From contig JANLID010000075.1 of the NCBI GenBank assembly GCA_024654105.1, positions 1-11,806 of the forward strand: a stretch of 11,806 nt of DNA, in the 5' to 3' direction. The notes under the pieces are model-generated. The model had not been told where the DNA came from, ran no database searches, and saw only the letters and a program-made list of their open reading frames with translations. The translations under genes and the position numbers were made by a program. Positions 8,886 through 11,806 of this stretch are shown here, piece after piece (position 1 is the stretch's first letter; every line of letters begins with the position of its first letter). Source of the stretch: Gallionella sp. (lineage in GTDB: Bacteria; Pseudomonadota; Gammaproteobacteria; Burkholderiales; Gallionellaceae).

Positions 8886-9963
8886 GCACGCACGCCTCCA
8901 GCGTTTGCCGCAGCAGATCGGACGGCACTTCGCCACGCACCACGGCGTGCCCGATTTCCTTGAGCAACACGAAACGCATTTTGCCTGCTTCGACTTTTTT
9001 ATCCAGTCCCATCAGCTCGAGATATCTGTCGGTGCCCAGATCGGGCGCGATTACCGGCAACCTGGCTTGCTTGAGCAAGTTGCGAACGCGGATCACATCC
9101 TGTGCGCTGATCCAGCCCAAGCGCTGTGACAGGTCGGCTGCCATGACCGTCCCCGCCGCCACACCATCGCCATGCAGCCAGTTGCCATAGCCCATGCCGG
9201 ACTCGATGGCATGACCGAAGGTGTGCCCGAGATTCAGCAGGGCACGCTCGCCGCTTTCGCGTTCATCGGCCGCCACGACTTCCGCCTTGTTCTGGCAACT
9301 GCGCGCAATGGCGTATTGCAAGGCTGCCGTATCGCGCGCCAACAGCTTGTCCACGTTCTGCTCCAGCCATTCGAGAAACGGCAGGTCGCGAATCAGGCCG
9401 TATTTGATAACCTCGGCCAAGCCCGCCGAGAATTCATTGTCCGGCAAGGTGTTCAGCGTACCGGTATCGGCCAGCACCAGTTGCGGCTGGTAGAACGCGC
9501 CGATCATGTTCTTGCCGAGCGGATGGTTGATGCCGGTCTTGCCGCCCACCGAGGAATCCACTTGCGCCAGCAGGGTAGTGGGAATCTGAATGAACGGCAC
9601 GCCGCGCAAATAAGTTGCCGCCGCATAGCCGGTCATGTCGCCGATCACGCCGCCGCCCAGCGCAATCAGCGGAGTGGAACGCTCACAACGATTGTTCAGC
9701 AGCGCGTCGTAAATCAGGTTGAGCGTAGCGGAGTTTTTATATTCTTCACCATCCGGCAGGATGATCGGCACACTGCCGACATCGATGCTCTGCAAGGTTT
9801 GCTGGAGTGCTGCCAGATAGAGCGGCGCAACCGTCGTATTGGTCACGATAGTCGCCCGCTTGCGCGGCAAATAGGGGCGCAACAATTCTGCCCGCCTAAG
9901 CAAGCCGCTGCCGATATGTATCGGATAACTGCGCTCTCCCAACCCTACTGTCAGTGTTTGCAT
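8878..9963 (-). CDS. aroB: 3-dehydroquinate synthase
   Basis: A 361-residue NAD- and metal-dependent enzyme that turns DAHP into 3-dehydroquinate, the second shikimate-pathway step. Visible features are the NAD-binding G103-G-G-V-I-G-D109 loop, the K-T-G-I-N-H-P-L-G-K-N-M-I-G-A-F active-site stretch (142-157), and zinc ligands E184 (A-E-V-I-K-Y-G), H247 (L-G-H-T-F-G-H) and H264 (L-H-G-D-G-V), the positions usual in the E. coli enzyme. It starts 9 nt after aroK. The ATG has no clear Shine-Dalgarno (C-A-A-A-A-A-T-T before it), so it may depend on ribosomes finishing aroK. The end overlaps dgt by 8 nt. Confidence 0.97.
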   Translation of the reverse strand: MQTLTVGLGERSYPIHIGSGLLRRAELLRPYLPRKRATIVTNTTVAPLYLAALQQTLQSIDVGSVPIILPDGEEYKNSATLNLIYDALLNNRCERSTPLIALGGGVIGDMTGYAAATYLRGVPFIQIPTTLLAQVDSSVGGKTGINHPLGKNMIGAFYQPQLVLADTGTLNTLPDNEFSAGLAEVIKYGLIRDLPFLEWLEQNVDKLLARDTAALQYAIARSCQNKAEVVAADERESGERALLNLGHTFGHAIESGMGYGNWLHGDGVAAGTVMAADLSQRLGWISAQDVIRVRNLLKQARLPVIAPDLGTDRYLELMGLDKKVEAGKMRFVLLKEIGHAVVRGEVPSDLLRQTLEACVHG

Positions 9964-9972
9964 AATTTTTGG

Positions 9973-10608
9973 TCAATTCCGCAGGGGCGCGGCGCGCCCC
10001 TGCGCTCTGTTATTCTTTCTGAACATTTCAATTTCGTTTGCCAGTATCAGCATCAAAGCATGCGCGCTTTGTCTGCCGGTCTGAATGACAATATCCGCGA
10101 TCTCCTGATAAAGCGGATCACGCTGATGGTGCAACTCGGTCAACTTTGCTCGCGGATCGACGGTTTGCAGCAACGGGCGGTTGCGGTCATGCCGGGTACG
10201 CTGCCACAAATCATGCACACTCGCCTTCAGGTAAATGACGATGCCATTCTGCTTCAGCATTGCCCGGTTTTGCTCCGCCAGCACCACCCCGCCGCCCGTT
10301 GCCAGAACCATGTTGTTGCGCTCCACCAGATCGCAAATCGCCGCGCTCTCGCGCTGGCGAAAACCGGCCTCACCCTCGACATCAAAAATATGCGGAATGG
10401 TCACGCCGGTGCGCTTCTGGACTTCCTCGTCGCTGTCCACAAAGGTCTTGCCGAAATGTTTGGCCAACACTCTCCCCATCGTGGTTTTGCCCGAACCCAT
10501 CATGCCCACCAGAATCAGGTTGCCGGATTGCAGCTTGCGATTATTTTCCGGATGACGGTTGACTGGATTACTTTGCATGTCACGGTCCGGGGCGCACGGC
10601 AAGTTCAT
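9973..10608 (-). CDS. aroK: Shikimate kinase I
   Basis: A P-loop kinase that phosphorylates shikimate at the 3-hydroxyl. Landmarks are the Walker A motif G35-M-M-G-S-G-K41-T42; the shikimate-binding D58-S-D60 and F-R84-Q-R86-E; G105-G-G107 in A-T-G-G-G-V-V; and the lid arginine in D-R-N-R144-P. The 211-residue form is longer than usual by about 28 residues at the front and about 15 at the back (R-A-Q-G-R-A-A-P-L-R-N). ATG 10608 overlaps the gspC stop by ATGA, which suggests coupling. ATG 10578 (M11, M-Q-S-N-P) is a real alternative, and neither has a good ribosome site. The odd C-terminal tail is encoded by a strong palindrome (9981-10003). Confidence 0.94.
   Translation of the reverse strand: MNLPCAPDRDMQSNPVNRHPENNRKLQSGNLILVGMMGSGKTTMGRVLAKHFGKTFVDSDEEVQKRTGVTIPHIFDVEGEAGFRQRESAAICDLVERNNMVLATGGGVVLAEQNRAMLKQNGIVIYLKASVHDLWQRTRHDRNRPLLQTVDPRAKLTELHHQRDPLYQEIADIVIQTGRQSAHALMLILANEIEMFRKNNRAQGRAAPLRN
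9981..10003 (-). other. 23-bp GC-rich palindrome at the 3' end of aroK
   Basis: GCAGGGGCGCG (9981-9991) and CGCGCCCCTGC (9993-10003) are perfect inverted arms around one base. As RNA this gives about a 9-bp GC stem with a 5-nt loop. It covers the last aroK codons, ends 5 nt before the stop codon, and lies about 18 nt before the aroB start. No T-run follows on the minus strand, so it is not a standard terminator. Confidence 0.7.
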
Positions 10609-11051
10609 TTTTTTTGGGAGGGTGCGTTGGCAGCGCCGACTTTTGCCTGCCGCTTTACATCCTCGGGTAAGTCAATCCGCCGTATGTCCCCTTTTTCCGA
10701 TAGCAGCACATAGTTTGGTTGTACTTCGCTGACCTTCACGCCGGGCATCACTTCCGCATTGACCCTGACCGCCTGCGCCGGTTTGCCGTCAACCGCCAGA
10801 ATCGCAACGCTCTCGGTCATGTTGTTTGCGACGACGACGCCGCGCAACTGGAAATTACCGGAGGTGGCGATAGCCTGGCGGCCACCAAACAAGGCTGCCG
10901 CCGCATCCAGGCGAAGGGCGGACTGCCCCGCCTGCGGCGGCGCCACAACCGGGCGCAACGGCGGCTTGAACCACTGCATCGCCCAATATGCGGCCGATAT
11001 GCACAGCGCAATGAACAATACGAAAGTTGCAACCAGTGGCCAGCGTTTCAT
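10605..11051 (-). CDS. gspC: Type II secretion system protein C (short, HR domain only)
   Basis: A 148-residue inner-membrane protein that in the type II secretion system links the inner-membrane platform to the outer-membrane secretin. A basic M-K-R-W and one transmembrane helix (about 6-26) lead into a proline-rich linker (29-42). The homology region (about 50-130) follows, with A-A-A-L-F-G, L-R-G-V-V-V-A, A-I-L-A-V-D-G-K-P-A-Q-A-V-R-V and V-Q-P-N-Y-V-L-L-S typical of GspC. There is no PDZ or coiled-coil domain after it, so it is a short form. A PilP-like protein shares this fold and is the main alternative; the adjacent gspF favours GspC. The ATG has AGGA about 8 nt upstream, and the stop overlaps aroK by ATGA. 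Confidence 0.78.
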   Translation of the reverse strand: MKRWPLVATFVLFIALCISAAYWAMQWFKPPLRPVVAPPQAGQSALRLDAAAALFGGRQAIATSGNFQLRGVVVANNMTESVAILAVDGKPAQAVRVNAEVMPGVKVSEVQPNYVLLSEKGDIRRIDLPEDVKRQAKVGAANAPSQKK

Positions 11052-11204
11052 TCCAATCCTTTAATCGGGGCACAGCATGCGCATCCTAACGGGCATTGAA
11101 GGATGACACGCAAAAAAATAAAAACGCACATGCCCGTTTCCCTCACCTCACTCCTCTCCCGCAAGCGAGAGAAGAGGCAAACGAATCGCTACGCGAAATT
11201 TATG
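11052..11204 (-). other. gspF-gspC gap with two inverted repeats
   Basis: This 153-nt non-coding gap holds two structures. AACGGGCAT (11088-11096) and ATGCCCGTT (11130-11138) are perfect 9-bp arms around an A-rich 33-nt centre. An imperfect hairpin follows at 11151-11176 (CTCCTCTCCCGC / GCGAGAGAAGAG, 10 of 12 pairs, loop AA), in a C/T-rich context. The second resembles the pyrimidine-rich intergenic repeats common in proteobacteria. On the minus strand the T-rich run (complement of 11111-11124) lies about 27 nt beyond the hairpin, too far for a classic terminator. Confidence 0.5.
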
Positions 11205-11806
11205 TTAACGCACTAACTGATTGATTTCGATAATCGGCATCAGCACCGCCAACACGATCAACAACACCACCACACCCATCGCCAGGATCAGCGCCGGTTC
11301 CAGCAATCCGGCCATGGTCATCGCGCGCCGCTCCAGATCCTGCTCCTGCGCGTTGGCGGCGCGCTCCAGCATGGCCGGCAATTCGCCGGTCGCCTCGCCG
11401 GAACGGATCATGTGAATCAGCATCGGCGGAAAATGCTGCTGCGCCGACAAAGCGCGCGCCAGACCGACGCCTTCACGCACGCTGGCAGTGGCGGCTTCGA
11501 CCTGGGCGCGCATCGCGACATTGGTCAGGGTGTCGCGGCTGGTTTGCAGCGCGCGCAAAATTGGCACGCCGGAACCGGTGGTAATCGCCAGCGTGCTGGC
11601 AAAGCGCGCGGTGTTGAGGCTGCGCTCAAATTTTCCGTAGAGCGGCGCGGTCAACAGCCAGGTGTGCCAGCGCAGTTTGATTGCGGCGTTTTGCAACGCG
11701 CGATGCCAGATGTATCCCGCTCCCGTGGCAGCCAGCAACACCAGCCAGCCGTAATGCCGCACAAAATCCGAAATGCCCAGCATCACCACCGTCAGGAACG
11801 GCAGCT
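11205..11806 (-). CDS. gspF: Type II secretion system inner-membrane protein F, C-terminal half (start outside window)
   Basis: The last 199 residues of a T2SS platform protein that anchors the cytoplasmic ATPase GspE and helps assemble the pseudopilus. The frame is open to the window edge (L-P-F-L-T-V-V-M-L-G-I-S-D-F), so the N-terminal half is missing. Two transmembrane segments are visible, G-W-L-V-L-L-A-A-T-G-A-G-Y near the start and A-M-G-V-V-V-L-L-I-V-L-A-V-L-M-P-I near the end. Between them is the second T2SSF domain with M-I-R-S-G-E-A-T-G-E-L-P-A-M-L-E-R-A-A. The closing I-I-E-I-N-Q-L-V-R is typical of GspF. PilC or MSHA homologues share the fold; the neighbouring GspC-like gene favours GspF. 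Confidence 0.87.
   Translation of the reverse strand, partial: LPFLTVVMLGISDFVRHYGWLVLLAATGAGYIWHRALQNAAIKLRWHTWLLTAPLYGKFERSLNTARFASTLAITTGSGVPILRALQTSRDTLTNVAMRAQVEAATASVREGVGLARALSAQQHFPPMLIHMIRSGEATGELPAMLERAANAQEQDLERRAMTMAGLLEPALILAMGVVVLLIVLAVLMPIIEINQLVR

Noticed and set aside
9172..10713. 513-codon plus-strand frame across aroB and aroK
   Set aside because: Antisense to two clear enzymes and crossing their boundary; no domain or ribosome site supports it.

Overview
This 11.8 kb window looks chromosomal and most likely comes from a betaproteobacterium. That is inferred from protein character and from a gspF-gspC-aroK-aroB-dgt-metH order; a Gallionellales/Nitrosomonadales member would fit, but species cannot be read from the sequence. 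It has two parts: an accessory left end (1 to about 2400) and a housekeeping right end (about 2438 to 11806).

Left part. A minus-strand module of small unrecognised genes has been hit by an IS110-family element of the IS1111 group (about 411-1892). The transposase (520-1545) appears intact, with DEDD residues and a C-terminal serine. A long, strongly structured non-coding tail follows it, where IS1111-group elements encode their target-guiding seekRNA/bridge RNA. Removing the element joins two minus-strand fragments (2229-1893 and 410-76) into one open frame of about 223 codons, so the insertion split a real gene. Upstream of that gene is a small Cys/His-rich ORF (2186 to about 2365 or 2404). 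Downstream, the start of another gene (27 to 1, M-T-V-A-K-K-A-A-M) has a good Shine-Dalgarno and runs off the window. The module resembles prophage or filamentous-phage cargo, but that is inference. The gap between it and tadA holds a cluster of CAC-NN-GTG palindromes and a 14-bp palindrome.

Right part. On the plus strand, tadA (tRNA A34 deaminase) overlaps a YkuD-type L,D-transpeptidase gene that has no signal peptide. They converge on a long minus-strand run. In transcription order this is gspF (3' part), gspC (short form), aroK, aroB, dgt, metH and an FKBP-type peptidyl-prolyl isomerase. gspC/aroK overlap by ATGA and aroB/dgt overlap by 8 nt. aroK and aroB are 9 nt apart, with a strong palindrome at the end of aroK. 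Together the run covers type II secretion inner-membrane parts, two shikimate-pathway steps, dGTP hydrolysis, cobalamin-dependent methionine synthesis and protein folding.

The most interesting part is the left end: a probably complete RNA-guided IS with its guide-RNA locus and a legible target junction, sitting in an undescribed small-gene module. I see no CRISPR array, tRNA or rRNA, and no defence system I can name.
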